NCBI RefSeq assembly: GCF_028618595.1
Contig: NZ_JAQITE010000003.1
Span: forward strand, 62,001-126,000
DNA length: 64,000 bases
Origin: Bartonella sp. AU18XJBT
GTDB lineage: Bacteria; Pseudomonadota; Alphaproteobacteria; Rhizobiales; Rhizobiaceae
Direction of reading: 5' to 3'
Below, piece after piece: positions 30,897 through 40,739 of this stretch; position 1 is the first letter of the stretch; each line of letters opens with the position of its first letter. Position numbers and translations under genes: made by a program. Under the pieces are notes generated by a model. That model worked only from the letters and a program-made list of their open reading frames with translations. It did no database searches and was not told the DNA's origin.

Positions 30897-31717
30897 CTCT
30901 CTCTCCAGTTGTTTTAGTGGTTCATCGTAGAGTCCTTTTCTTTCAACTGTAGCTTTGTACTTTAAAGGCTGGAATAATTGGCATGCGGTTTTCTTTGATA
31001 TCCTAAGCAATACCCCTAAAGAAGCATATTTTCTTATCCTTCTCTTAATCCCTTTATTTTTCATAGTTTCATAAAAATACAAAACTGATAATATTATTTA
31101 TTTGCTCATTCTCAATATTTTTCGTGCTTTTGTGAAATAGTTTATAAGAAATATTTCTATTTCTTTCTTAGCTTGAAATATATAAGTAAATATTTTTTAT
31201 TATTATAGGTGGATTTGAAATGAATGAATTGTATTAAAATTTTTCACTCAACATACGAGAAGATCCATTATAAATTATAAAGCAACGTATTATACGGAAT
31301 ATATGAACTTTAGGTATAAAACATGCAATTACAGCTGTTTCGGATATACCTTTCGTTTATTAAAACACACATTTGTCAGTATATTAAAAATATACAGCTC
31401 GCATTATTAAGAGTTTAATTGAATAATAAACAAAACAACTTTCATTTTTAAAGTTCCAATTTCCTTTAAAATAGCTGAAAAAACAATTTATAAATTACAA
31501 ATTGTTATTTAAAATTTCTTCTACCTCCGTATGAAACTTTAAATAAAATATATATTTTATAAAAAACGGATGAAATTAATAGGGAACGCTCTTCTGTTCT
31601 TTCCTTATTTTGTAAACATTGCAAAAAAATAATGGCTTGATAATGTAATCGTTAGAAAATATTTTATTTTTTCGTAGACTAATCAATTTTTACGCGTTTT
31701 ATTAAGGATAAGAAAAA
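30897..31717. other. AT-rich spacer without recognisable genes
   Basis: About 820 bases, very AT-rich. One minus-strand frame (30834-31082) has no ribosome site and no recognisable family. I see nothing else that can be named. Confidence 0.4.
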
Positions 31718-31896
31718 ACTAATCGTGTTGCTATCAATGAAATTATTCACGCACACAAACAAAAAGAAACATCAAACTGGTTTTACGATCCTGAAAAATT
31801 TGCTCATGCTCATGCATTTTGGTATTCAGAGAAATGAGGATCTATTAGTGGACAAAACCTTATCGTAGATGGAATACCTCGTATACACATACGCTA
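31718..31896 (+). pseudogene. C-terminal remnant of a short-chain dehydrogenase/reductase
   Basis: One frame reads NWFYDPEKFAHAHAFWYSEK, stop, GSISGQNLIVDGIP. The end is the classic SDR C-terminus (A-x-x-x-x-FL-SD-x-x-G-xx-TGQ-xx-VDGG). An in-frame TGA interrupts it, the Rossmann and YxxxK parts are missing, and the tail runs into the upstream side of the malic enzyme start. It is a decayed gene end. Confidence 0.55.
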
Positions 31897-31913
31897 ACTT
31901 GGATATCATAAAA

Positions 31914-34232
31914 ATGTCTAGAAAACGAAATAGTGATTTCAGTTCACCAAAAGCTGAACTTGACAGTGCCGCACTTTTTTATCACCAACATCCAAAACCT
32001 GGAAAATTGGAAATACAAGCAACAAAACCTCTTGATAATCAACGTGATTTAGCTCTTGCTTATTCTCCAGGCGTTGCAGCACCATGTCTTGCGATTCATG
32101 AAGATCCCACTCTTGCTGCCCAATATACCTCCCGTGCTAATTTAGTCGCTGTTATATCCAATGGAACTGCTGTTCTTGGTTTAGGAAACATTGGTCCACT
32201 CGCTTCAAAGCCAGTTATGGAAGGCAAAGCCGTTTTATTTAAAAAATTTGCGAATATTGATGTTTTTGATATTGAAATTGATGCATCCGATATAGAACAA
32301 ATGGTGCAAACAATATCGATCTTAGAACCTACATTTGGTGGTATTAATCTTGAAGACATTAAGGCTCCTGAATGTTTTGACGTCGAAGAAAAGCTTCGTG
32401 CTAAAATGAATATTCCAGTTTTTCATGATGACCAACATGGAACTGCCATTATTGTTTCTGCGGCTGTATTAAACGCTTTAAATCTTTCAGGAAAAAAAAT
32501 TGAAAATGCAAAAATAGTTACTTCAGGTGCAGGTGCTGCTGCCCTAGCTTGTCTTAATCTTTTGGTTCGTCTTGGGGCGAAAGTTGAAAATATTTGGCTT
32601 AGTGACTTAGAGGGTGTTGTTTATGAAGGTCGCAAGACCCTTATGGATCGTTGGAAAATCAATTACGCACAAAAAACGGACGCGCGTACTTTATCTGATA
32701 TCATTGATGATGCGGATATTTTTCTAGGCCTATCTGCGGGTGGTGTTTTAAAGCCTGAATATCTTAAAAGAATGGCTCAAAATCCACTCATTTTAGCGCT
32801 AGCTAATCCAGTACCAGAAATTATGCCTGAAGAAGCACGCTCTATACGGCCAGATGCAATGATATGCACAGGACGCTCTGATTATCCCAATCAAGTTAAT
32901 AATGTCCTTTGTTTTCCCTACATTTTCCGTGGAGCATTAGACGTAGGTGCTCGTGCGATTAATGAAGAAATGAAAATGGCAGCTGTTCATGCGATTGCTG
33001 CCCTTGCACGTGAAGAAACTTCAGATGTTGTAGCACGTGCATACTCAAAAGCACCACCCAACTTTGGACCAGACTATCTGATCCCCTCTCCTTTTGATCC
33101 GCGTTTAATACTGCGTATTGCTCCCGCTGTTGCTAAAGCAGCAATGGCAACTGGTGTCGCCATTCGTCCCATTGAAGATATGGAAGCCTACTATGATATC
33201 CTCAATCGATTTGTCTTTCTTTCTGGTTTAACAATGAAACCTGTTTTTGCTGCAGCAAAAACAGCAAAACGTAAACGCGTCATCTATTCCAATGGTGAAG
33301 ATGAACGCGTCCTTCGTGCAGCACAAGTTGTCATTGAAGAACAAACAGCAACGCCTCTCCTTATCGGCCGTCCACATGTCGTGGAAGCGAGATTAAAACG
33401 CTTTGGTTTAAGAATTCGTCCTGGTATAGATTTTGAATTAACAAACCCTGAAGATGATCCACGTTTTCGTGATTATGTTAATTTATTTTTTCATTATACA
33501 GGAAGGCGTGGTGTTACGCCTGAAATGGCAAAAACAGTAGTAAGAACATCAACAACGGCTATTGCTGCCCTTGCCGTCATGCGTGAAGAAGCAGATGCAA
33601 TGATTTGCGGCTTAGAAGGACGTTTTGAACGACAACTTGAATTGATTGAACAAATTATCGGTCTTGATCCTAAAGTTCACCGTTTTTCTGCTATGAGTTT
33701 GCTTATCTCTCAACAACGTACTCTTTTCCTCACAGATACTTACGTCAATGAAAATCCTTCTGCAGAAGAAATCGCTGAAATGACTGTATTGGCAGCTCAA
33801 GAAGTTGAAGCATTTGGAATAACACCAAAAGCAGCCTTATTATCACACTCAAACTTTGGTTCTAAAAATACAGAAAGTGCGCGTAAAATGCGACGTGCAA
33901 CAGAAATTCTTGCCAAATTACATCCTGATTTAGAAGCAGATGGCGAAATGCATGGTGATGCTGCCCTTTCCAAAGTTTTTCGTGATCGTGTTTTTCCTGA
34001 CTCTCGTCTTAAAAGTGAAGCTAATTTGCTTGTCTTTCCAACACTTGATGCAGCCAATATCACGCTCAACACTGTAAAAAGTCTCACAAATGCACTCCAT
34101 GTTGGTCCTATTTTAATCGGGGCAGCACGTCCCGCCCATATCTTAACGCCTTCAGTAACTTCACGGGGAGTTGTTAATATAACAGCCCTTGCTGTCCTTG
34201 CGGCCAATAGAAAAAATAGTCTCGTAAAATAA
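31914..34232 (+). CDS. maeB: NADP-dependent malic enzyme with phosphotransacetylase-like domain
   Basis: The enzyme decarboxylates malate to pyruvate, feeding acetyl-CoA and NADPH supply. The N-terminal malic domain has [25 protein letters not shown]-type metal-binding sequence ([14 protein letters not shown]), [15 protein letters not shown] and the Rossmann [13 protein letters not shown]. From about residue 430 a phosphotransacetylase-like domain follows (full MaeB architecture, 772 residues), which regulates or aids oligomerisation rather than acting as transacetylase. A frame opens at 31869, but [17 protein letters not shown] at 31914 matches the family. The ribosome site is weak. Confidence 0.94.
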   Translation: MSRKRNSDFSSPKAELDSAALFYHQHPKPGKLEIQATKPLDNQRDLALAYSPGVAAPCLAIHEDPTLAAQYTSRANLVAVISNGTAVLGLGNIGPLASKPVMEGKAVLFKKFANIDVFDIEIDASDIEQMVQTISILEPTFGGINLEDIKAPECFDVEEKLRAKMNIPVFHDDQHGTAIIVSAAVLNALNLSGKKIENAKIVTSGAGAAALACLNLLVRLGAKVENIWLSDLEGVVYEGRKTLMDRWKINYAQKTDARTLSDIIDDADIFLGLSAGGVLKPEYLKRMAQNPLILALANPVPEIMPEEARSIRPDAMICTGRSDYPNQVNNVLCFPYIFRGALDVGARAINEEMKMAAVHAIAALAREETSDVVARAYSKAPPNFGPDYLIPSPFDPRLILRIAPAVAKAAMATGVAIRPIEDMEAYYDILNRFVFLSGLTMKPVFAAAKTAKRKRVIYSNGEDERVLRAAQVVIEEQTATPLLIGRPHVVEARLKRFGLRIRPGIDFELTNPEDDPRFRDYVNLFFHYTGRRGVTPEMAKTVVRTSTTAIAALAVMREEADAMICGLEGRFERQLELIEQIIGLDPKVHRFSAMSLLISQQRTLFLTDTYVNENPSAEEIAEMTVLAAQEVEAFGITPKAALLSHSNFGSKNTESARKMRRATEILAKLHPDLEADGEMHGDAALSKVFRDRVFPDSRLKSEANLLVFPTLDAANITLNTVKSLTNALHVGPILIGAARPAHILTPSVTSRGVVNITALAVLAANRKNSLVK

Positions 34233-34307
34233 ATGCGTAATAAAATTTCAAAGTTTTTTAAATATTGAGATATAGTATTTCATGTATTGTAAACCTCTTT
34301 TCTCTAT

Positions 34308-34346
34308 AGAAAAGACAGCTATATTCTGGATTAAGTCTTTTTTTTA
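34308..34346 (+). terminator. Possible terminator after malic enzyme
   Basis: AAAAGAC and GTCTTTT flank a loop of about 18 bases and are followed by a run of T. The long loop makes it weaker than a textbook terminator, but it is well placed between maeB and acpXL. Confidence 0.4.
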
Positions 34347-34420
34347 AAGAGAAAAAAGGCTAGAAGGATAATATTAAATGTATTTTGAATTTACTAACTC
34401 TATAATAAGGAATCCTTACA

Positions 34421-34705
34421 TTGCCTTCCACGTTTGATAAAGTTGCTGATATCATTGCAGAAATCAGTGAAATTGATCGCAATATAATTACACCTGAAAG
34501 TCATACAATTGACGATCTAGGAATTGACAGTCTTGATTTTCTTGATATTGTTTTCGCTATTGATAAAGCTTTCGGAATAAAAGTCCCTCTAGAACAATGG
34601 ACACAAGAAGTCAACGAAGGTACCGTTACAACAGAAGAATACTTTGTTCTTAAAAACCTTTGTGCAAAAATTGATGATCTCGTTGCTTTAAAACAGGCGG
34701 AGTAG
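34421..34705 (+). CDS. acpXL: Acyl carrier protein AcpXL for very-long-chain lipid A acyl group
   Basis: AcpXL carries the growing 26-28 carbon hydroxy fatty acid that is esterified to lipid A in rhizobia, Brucella and Bartonella. The 94-residue protein has the phosphopantetheine motif [15 protein letters not shown] with Ser37, and the longer C-terminal helix region typical of AcpXL rather than AcpP. The start is TTG, with AAGGAAT upstream at 34407-34413. It opens a tight five-gene operon with ketosynthases, an alcohol dehydrogenase and the acyltransferase. Confidence 0.93.
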   Translation: MPSTFDKVADIIAEISEIDRNIITPESHTIDDLGIDSLDFLDIVFAIDKAFGIKVPLEQWTQEVNEGTVTTEEYFVLKNLCAKIDDLVALKQAE

Positions 34706-34716
34706 TTTTTTTTACC

Positions 34717-35892
34717 ATGCATGATCAATCTGTATTCATCACTGGTATAGGCCTCATAAGCTCTCTGGGGGAAGGAACTGATCTACATTGGAATCTCTTA
34801 AATGATCCAATCCGTACACCAAACCTAGATTATACAACGTTTTCACCCTACACGGTTCATAAATTGCCTGAAATTGATTGGAGTTTACAAATTCCTAAAA
34901 AAAGCGATCAACGGCAAATGGGAACATGGCAGCGTCTTGGTACCTATGCGGCTGGTCTTGCTCTTGATGATGCCGGCATGAAAAATAATGAACAACTCAC
35001 TTCAACAATGGATATGATCGTAGCAGCAAGTGGAGGAGAGCGTGATATTACTGTTGATACACAGATTCTTTCTAAAGCGCGCACAGTTGCCGATCATGCC
35101 TCTATGTTAAATGTTGCTCTTTCAACCGAACTTCGTCCAACTTTATTTTTGGCACAACTTTCAAACCTTTTGGCAGGAAACATTTCAATTGTTCATAAAG
35201 TTACTGGATCATCTCGTACATTTATGGGAGAAGAAGGAAGTGGGCTTTCTGCACTTCAAATTGCTGTAGCTCGTATTCAATCAGGTCAAAGTACCCATGC
35301 TCTTGTAGGAGGTTCCTATAATGCACAAAGTTATGATATGTTGTTGGCGCATGAACTTGGTGATCTTTTAACCCATAATGGATGGAGCCCAGTGTGGGAT
35401 CGTGAAATCCACCCTGGCGGCGGTATCATAGCCGGTTCTGGTGGTATCTTCCTAGTTCTTGAAAGTGGAGAACATGCAAAAAAGCGCAACGCACGTGTTT
35501 ATGCTGAAATTAGCCAAATTATTACAGACCAAACAGATAGAACCAAAATTCCACTTAGAGAATCAATTGCAACAATGCTAAAAACTGTGGGCGCTCAATC
35601 TGCCCTAGCCATTTCAGCGGCCTCAGGAGCTCACGAAGCAACCAAGGCAGAACAAAATGCTCTTGATAATGCTGATCTATCTTACCGTGGCATTACAACA
35701 TTATTTGGTTATATGCGGGAAGCACAATTTCCTCTAGCTCTAGCTCTTGCAGCGCTTTCAATTGAAAAAAAACACAGTTTTCCAGCGTTAAGTTTTCATG
35801 AAAAACCTTTTTCTAAAGAAGTACGTGAAATATTTGTTACAACTATTGGTATAAAAAGAGCTGAAGGTATTGTGCGTCTTACAGCTGTTTGA
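34717..35892 (+). CDS. Ketosynthase-fold protein of the AcpXL cluster, catalytic residues lost
   Basis: The 391-residue protein has the beta-ketoacyl-ACP synthase fold (FITGIGLISSLGEG at the start, GGGIIAGSGGIFLVLESGEHA later) and corresponds to the rhizobial fabF2XL position. The active-site cysteine region reads VTGSSRTFMGEEGSG, the first histidine region (NAHGT) reads SAASGAHEAT, and the second (GHTxGAAG) reads GYMREAQFPLA. The protein has no cysteine at all. It therefore cannot condense chains by itself; by analogy with chain-length factors of type II polyketide synthases it may pair with the next gene. It starts 11 bp after acpXL. Confidence 0.88.
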   Translation: MHDQSVFITGIGLISSLGEGTDLHWNLLNDPIRTPNLDYTTFSPYTVHKLPEIDWSLQIPKKSDQRQMGTWQRLGTYAAGLALDDAGMKNNEQLTSTMDMIVAASGGERDITVDTQILSKARTVADHASMLNVALSTELRPTLFLAQLSNLLAGNISIVHKVTGSSRTFMGEEGSGLSALQIAVARIQSGQSTHALVGGSYNAQSYDMLLAHELGDLLTHNGWSPVWDREIHPGGGIIAGSGGIFLVLESGEHAKKRNARVYAEISQIITDQTDRTKIPLRESIATMLKTVGAQSALAISAASGAHEATKAEQNALDNADLSYRGITTLFGYMREAQFPLALALAALSIEKKHSFPALSFHEKPFSKEVREIFVTTIGIKRAEGIVRLTAV

Positions 35893-35907
35893 AGGGGAAT
35901 TTCTATA

Positions 35908-37182
35908 GTGAAATATCATGATCATTTTGGGCGTCCACTTGTAGCAATAACTGGGGCAGGCATTGTCACATCACTGGGACGAGGAAAACATGAAAATTGG
36001 CAAAAATTAACAAGCGGTGTAAGCGGTATCCACAAAATAACACGTTTTCCCGTTGAGGGATTAAATACATATATTGCTGGAACAATTGATTTTCTCAAAG
36101 AAAGTACACTTGGTGCTTCAGCTCTTTCTGAGAAGCTTGCACATCTTTCTGCTGAAGAAGCTTTGGAACAAGCTGCTATTGATAAAAAAAATTTTAATGG
36201 ACCACTCTTTCTAGCTGCTCCTCCTGTTGAACTTGAATGGACCGCACGTTTTAGTCTTGATCAAGAGCAAGAGTTCAATGGTGAACCTTCTTATGCACAT
36301 CTTCTTAAAGTCTGTAAGGATAAACTCCATAAAAAGCTTTTTGAAACCACACAATTTGGTGCAATTGCAGAAAAACTTCAAAAAACATTTGGCACAAAAG
36401 GACTTCCTGTTACACTTTCCACTGCTTGTGCATCTGGGGCAACAGCAATTCAACTAGGAGTTGAATCTATTAGACGAGGAGAGACAAATCGAGCTCTCAT
36501 AATTGCGACAGATGGATCAGTTTCAGCAGAATCTCTCATCCGTTTTTCGTTACTATCTGCTCTTTCAACCCAAAATGATCCTGCTGAAAAAGCAGCAAAA
36601 CCCTTTAGCCGTGATCGGGATGGTTTTGTTATGGCAGAAGGCTCAGGTGCTTTTGTTCTTGAGTCTCTTCAAAGCGCATTAGACCGTAATGCTACAGTTT
36701 TAGGAATTTTAGCTGGCTGTGGAGAAACCGCTGATGATTTTCACCGTACACGTTCAAAACCTGATGCATCACCAGCAATTGAATCCGTTCGCAAAGCTTT
36801 AAATGATGCAAAAATAACCATCAATGAAATTGATTATATTAATGCACATGGAACTTCAACACCTGAAAATGAGAAAATGGAATATCTTGCATTATCAACA
36901 GTATTCGGTGATCTTTTAGAGCATATTCCAGTCTCTTCTAATAAATCAATGATTGGGCATACATTAACTGCTGCTGGTGCAATAGAAGCGGTTTTTTCGC
37001 TTTTAACCATTCAATCGGGGATACTTCCACCGACAATAAATTATGATAATCCTGACCCTGCTATCCCTTTAGATGTTGTTCCGCATCATAGCCGTAAAGC
37101 CTGTGTCAATGCGGTTTTGTCAAACTCATTTGGATTTGGTGGTCAAAATATGAGTCTTGTTATCACTGCATATAAAGGATAA
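35908..37182 (+). CDS. Beta-ketoacyl-ACP synthase (FabF-like) of the AcpXL cluster
   Basis: The 424-residue condensing enzyme has a full catalytic triad: Cys174 in LSTACASGATA, His in NAHGTSTPENE, and His in SNKSMIGHTLTAAGAIE. It corresponds to rhizobial fabF1XL and should elongate chains on AcpXL. The start codon is GTG with AAGGGGAAT upstream, 15 bp after the previous stop. The neighbouring inactive homologue suggests a heterodimer. The downstream alcohol dehydrogenase follows within 60 bp. Confidence 0.92.
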   Translation: MKYHDHFGRPLVAITGAGIVTSLGRGKHENWQKLTSGVSGIHKITRFPVEGLNTYIAGTIDFLKESTLGASALSEKLAHLSAEEALEQAAIDKKNFNGPLFLAAPPVELEWTARFSLDQEQEFNGEPSYAHLLKVCKDKLHKKLFETTQFGAIAEKLQKTFGTKGLPVTLSTACASGATAIQLGVESIRRGETNRALIIATDGSVSAESLIRFSLLSALSTQNDPAEKAAKPFSRDRDGFVMAEGSGAFVLESLQSALDRNATVLGILAGCGETADDFHRTRSKPDASPAIESVRKALNDAKITINEIDYINAHGTSTPENEKMEYLALSTVFGDLLEHIPVSSNKSMIGHTLTAAGAIEAVFSLLTIQSGILPPTINYDNPDPAIPLDVVPHHSRKACVNAVLSNSFGFGGQNMSLVITAYKG

Positions 37183-37240
37183 TCCTTTAATAATAAAATT
37201 TTATAACGCTAACCTAATAACATATTTAAAGGGGATGGTA

Positions 37241-38269
37241 ATGCGTGCACTGCAACTTTTCGATGATCGTCGGCTCGAAATCACCAATATTTCCCCGCCA
37301 TCTTCACCTAGTATAGGTGAAGTAACTGTGCGGATAAAAGCCGTTGCTCTTAATCATATTGATGTATGGGGATGGCGAGGCATGGCTTTTGCGAAAAGAA
37401 AAATGCCACTCATCATTGGTGCAGAAGCCTCTGGTGAGGTTATACAAATAGGAAATGGCGTTGAACATCTCCAACTTGGACAGATTGTCTCAATTTATGG
37501 TGCACAAACTTGCGGTGTATGCCAAGCTTGTCATGAAGGGCGGGATAATCTTTGCAGTCATGTAAAGGGAGTCTACGGTTTTCACCTTGATGGATTTGCG
37601 TGTGAGCTTGTCAATTTGCCAGCACGTTTATTGGTTCCATCACCTCCTCAATGTGATGAATTGCAGGCAGCAGTTGCTCCAATTACTTTTGGTACCGTAG
37701 AACACATGCTTTTCGATAACGCAAAACTACAAGCAGGAGAAACAATCCTGATACAGGCTGGTGGTTCAGGTATTGGCTCTGCAGCCATTCAACTTGCAAA
37801 ACGCATGGGCTGTACAGTTATCACAACTGTGGGTTCAGATGAAAAGATTGCAAAAGCACACTCTCTTGGAGCAGATCATGTGATTAATTATCGTAAAGAC
37901 CGTTTTGAAGGTGTGGTGCGTAAATTAACCCAAAAAAAAGGTGTTGACGTTGTTTTTGAGCATGTTGGTGTAGATACATGGAACGGTTCTCTGTTATGTA
38001 TGAAAAAAGGAGCACGCTTAGTGACTTGCGGTTCTACCTCTGGTGTTTCAGCACCAATAAATCTCATGCAATTATTCCAACAACAACTTAAGATATTCGG
38101 TTCATTTGGCTGCCGTATGGAAAATATGAAAAATGCCATGCAAAAAATGGCAGAAAAAGCCGTACACCCTGTCATTGATACAATTGTTGAGCTGGATGAA
38201 ATTGATACAGCTTTAAAACGAATGGAGAGCCGTGATGTTTTTGGTAAAATTATCCTTAAAATCGATTAA
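37241..38269 (+). CDS. Zinc-type alcohol dehydrogenase-like protein of the AcpXL cluster
   Basis: This medium-chain dehydrogenase (342 residues) has a GroES-like catalytic domain and a Rossmann domain with GGSGIGSAAIQLAKRMG. A cluster of cysteines (CGVCQACHEGRDNLC) matches the structural zinc site. It sits where rhizobial adhXL genes lie and may reduce the enoyl or keto intermediate during very-long-chain synthesis, but that step is not proven. The ATG at 37241 is preceded by AAAGGGG at 37228-37234; earlier in-frame starts overlap the previous gene or lie too close to that site. Confidence 0.88.
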   Translation: MRALQLFDDRRLEITNISPPSSPSIGEVTVRIKAVALNHIDVWGWRGMAFAKRKMPLIIGAEASGEVIQIGNGVEHLQLGQIVSIYGAQTCGVCQACHEGRDNLCSHVKGVYGFHLDGFACELVNLPARLLVPSPPQCDELQAAVAPITFGTVEHMLFDNAKLQAGETILIQAGGSGIGSAAIQLAKRMGCTVITTVGSDEKIAKAHSLGADHVINYRKDRFEGVVRKLTQKKGVDVVFEHVGVDTWNGSLLCMKKGARLVTCGSTSGVSAPINLMQLFQQQLKIFGSFGCRMENMKNAMQKMAEKAVHPVIDTIVELDEIDTALKRMESRDVFGKIILKID

Positions 38270-38272
38270 ATC

Positions 38273-39205
38273 ATGATGAAGCTTTCTCTTAAAAAAATCA
38301 TATATCATATTAAAATTATAGCTAAAAAAATATCCTACTTGTTATGGGCATATCTGCTCTTTGGTTCTTTATTTATTCTAAAATGCTTTCCTCCCAAAAT
38401 GGGAATTTCTTTTTTTGCTTGGTTAGCAAAAAAAATTGGTCCCCTTGTACATCGTCATCAAATCACACTTGCAAACCTTAGGAGTGCATATCCAGAAAAA
38501 ACAGAGCAAGAACTCCATGCGATTGCAATAGAAATGTGGGAAAATATAGGACGTTTCCTAGCCGAATATATTTTTCTTGATAAAATTTTTGATTTTGATC
38601 CTCATGCAAACGAGCTAGGTTTCATTGAGGTTAAGGGCATTGAAATATTTGAGCGATTAAAAAATGAAAAAAAACCACATATTTTTTTCACTGCGCATAC
38701 TGGAAATTTTGAACTTTTGCCTATTTGCGCACAAAGTTTTGATCTTAATGTTACGGTATTATTTAGACCACCTAATAATCCCTATGTTGCCAAACGCGTC
38801 CTTAAAGCACGACAAACTTCTATGGGGCATCTTGTTCCCTCTAAGGCCGGTGCAGCATGGGCATTAGCAGCCAAATTAGAAGAAGGTGAAAATGTTGGTA
38901 TGCTCGTTGATCAAAAATTTCGCCGCGGAATCATGGGAACATTTTTTAACAGACCTCTTAAAACAAATCCCTTAATTATAAAACTTGCTCGACAATATGA
39001 TTGTGATATTTATCCAGCACGTTGTATTCGTTTGCCTAGTGGACGTCATCGTTTAGAGTTATATGAACATGTAGAACTTCCACGTGATGAAAAAAACGAT
39101 ATCGATATAGCTGCTTCTACGCAAAAGTTAAATGATATTGTTGAATCTTGGGTCCGTGAATATCCTGGACAATGGATGTGGTTACATAGACGTTGGGACA
39201 TCTAA
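38273..39205 (+). CDS. lpxXL: LpxL-family lipid A acyltransferase (LpxXL)
   Basis: This inner-membrane acyltransferase belongs to the lysophosphatidylacyltransferase-like LpxL/HtrB family and by position transfers the AcpXL-bound very long chain to lipid A. The 310-residue protein has an N-terminal membrane helix (about 20-42), the catalytic HTGNFE (H-x4-E) after IFFTAH, then VLFRPPNNPYV and GENVGMLVDQKFRRGI, and ends with PGQWMWLHRRWD, which is family-typical. It begins four bases after the alcohol dehydrogenase stop and closes the operon. Confidence 0.92.
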   Translation: MMKLSLKKIIYHIKIIAKKISYLLWAYLLFGSLFILKCFPPKMGISFFAWLAKKIGPLVHRHQITLANLRSAYPEKTEQELHAIAIEMWENIGRFLAEYIFLDKIFDFDPHANELGFIEVKGIEIFERLKNEKKPHIFFTAHTGNFELLPICAQSFDLNVTVLFRPPNNPYVAKRVLKARQTSMGHLVPSKAGAAWALAAKLEEGENVGMLVDQKFRRGIMGTFFNRPLKTNPLIIKLARQYDCDIYPARCIRLPSGRHRLELYEHVELPRDEKNDIDIAASTQKLNDIVESWVREYPGQWMWLHRRWDI

Positions 39206-39238
39206 CATAAGGCTCTATTGCTTATAAAGGAAGTGCAA

Positions 39239-40054
39239 ATGTTAGCCTCAAAGAATATCAAAGATCTCACTGAAATTATCACTGCATTACGAAATTCTGA
39301 CAGTGGTTGTACCTGGCATAAAAAACAAACTTTTGAATCCCTCATACCCTATATGCTCGAAGAAGTTTACGAAGTCATCGATGCTATTGAACGAAAAAAC
39401 CGAAAAGATCTCTGTGAAGAACTTGGGGATCTTCTTTTACAAGTTATCTATCATGCTACCCTTGCACAAGAAGAAGGAAGCTTTACTTTTGAAGATGTTG
39501 TTTATGCAATCACGGCAAAAATGATTCGACGCCACCCGCACGTTTTTGGAAATGCCGAGGAAAAAAAACGCGGATTTATAGAAGAGGAATGGGAATGTAT
39601 AAAAAAAAGAGAACAGGTTGAACAAAAAAATTTGAGCGAAGAAAAAAACAACAATTCCTCCACAAGCATACTCGCAAAAGTAAAACAAATCCAGCCAGCA
39701 AACCAAGAGGCACTTGCTTTACAAGAAGCAGCAGCTAGAGTAGGTTTTGATTGGAAAAAAAGTGATAAAGTTTTTGAAAAAATAGAAGAAGAACTCGAAG
39801 AGCTCAAAGAAGCCATCAAAAATAAACAAAATTCAGAGATAGAATCAGGGTTTGGAGATCTCTACTTTATACTCCTTAATCTCGCACGCCACTTAGCGAT
39901 TGATTCACAAAAAGCATTAAAAAAAACGAATATAAAATTTCGAAATCGTTTCGCCTATATTGAAGAAAAGCTATCCACTCAATCTAAAACACTCACTGAC
40001 GCATCCTTGAATGAAATGGAAGCACTTTGGAAACAAGCTAAAAATGAACGATAA
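39239..40054 (+). CDS. mazG: Nucleoside triphosphate pyrophosphohydrolase MazG
   Basis: MazG hydrolyses (d)NTPs to monophosphates and may also limit ppGpp. The 271-residue protein has two MazG repeats: the first with EEVYEVIDAIE and LCEELGDLLLQVIYHA, the second with EELEELKEAIK and GFGDLYFILLNLARHL. An in-frame TTG at 39218 overlaps the ribosome site AAGGAAG; the ATG at 39239 is the better start. It follows the lipid A operon by about 33 bp and may be read through from it. Confidence 0.94.
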   Translation: MLASKNIKDLTEIITALRNSDSGCTWHKKQTFESLIPYMLEEVYEVIDAIERKNRKDLCEELGDLLLQVIYHATLAQEEGSFTFEDVVYAITAKMIRRHPHVFGNAEEKKRGFIEEEWECIKKREQVEQKNLSEEKNNNSSTSILAKVKQIQPANQEALALQEAAARVGFDWKKSDKVFEKIEEELEELKEAIKNKQNSEIESGFGDLYFILLNLARHLAIDSQKALKKTNIKFRNRFAYIEEKLSTQSKTLTDASLNEMEALWKQAKNER

Positions 40055-40122
40055 AAAATAGTAGATTTCTTCCCTAAAAGAAAAATTTTCCCTAAAATTA
40101 CTGAATTATAATTTAGCTCAGC

Positions 40123-40488
40123 TTAATTTGTTTTATATTGATCCTGCGTAGCAGGACGAAGTTCCACCGATTCGCCACACCCACATGCTGAAACCTGATT
40201 AGGATTTTTAAAGACAAAACCAGACCGGAGCGTTGTCACTTCATAATCCATCTGCGTCCCTAATAAAAATAATACCGCATCATGTGCTACAAAAACACGG
40301 GCACCATTCACTTCAACAACATCCGCATCTATCTCCTTTTCTTTAACAAGAGTAATTGTATACTCCATCCCTGCACAACCACCTTTTTTGATACCAACAA
40401 GAATACCCTGTGCATCTTTTGCATCCATAATCGCTTTAACACGATCCACTGCTGCTTCCGTCAAATTTATTACCGAAAAACGGCTCAT
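40123..40488 (-). CDS. A-type iron-sulfur carrier protein (SufA/IscA/ErpA family)
   Basis: The 121-residue HesB-family protein passes iron-sulfur clusters to target enzymes. The three cysteines are in place: GGCAGMEYTIT and, near the C-terminus, SACGCGES. The N-terminus (VINLTEAAVDRVKAIM) is typical. Which of SufA, IscA or ErpA it represents cannot be told from sequence alone; no suf genes are adjacent. It is convergent with mazG. Confidence 0.92.
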   Translation of the reverse strand: MSRFSVINLTEAAVDRVKAIMDAKDAQGILVGIKKGGCAGMEYTITLVKEKEIDADVVEVNGARVFVAHDAVLFLLGTQMDYEVTTLRSGFVFKNPNQVSACGCGESVELRPATQDQYKTN

Positions 40489-40556
40489 CGTTTACTCTTT
40501 TCTTAGTTCAATAGACACTTTGAAAGTTTTTCCTCTATAATATTTTATCTGGTGTT

Positions 40557-40739
40557 TTAGAAAAAAAATAACAAAACATTAATTAAAGCATTCTGATCTT
40601 GTTTATTTGGATAAAAACGCATACCCATAAAATGAGATTTGTGATTATACAATCCAGAACTTACAATTTTTTGTCCACATAAAATGCAAAATGCCTCGTC
40701 TATAAAAACTCTAAACAAAGGAAAACGTTTCAATATCAT
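40557..40739 (-). CDS. Possible small protein, 60 residues
   Basis: A short frame begins with ATG seven bases after AGGAG, a strong ribosome site, and ends in a hydrophobic VLLFFF. It contains CILCGQKI, a single CxxC pair. I recognise no family, and the codon pattern is not telling. It could be a real small protein or the trimmed end of a lost gene. Confidence 0.3.
   Translation of the reverse strand: MILKRFPLFRVFIDEAFCILCGQKIVSSGLYNHKSHFMGMRFYPNKQDQNALINVLLFFF

Noticed and set aside
30834-31082. A minus-strand frame of 82 codons after the GPR-like gene
   Set aside because: It overlaps the end of the giant gene and its terminator, has no ribosome site, and shows no family resemblance.
33797-34207. 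A 136-codon minus-strand frame within maeB
   Set aside because: It lies wholly opposite a well-conserved enzyme domain, with serine- and arginine-rich composition typical of antisense translation.
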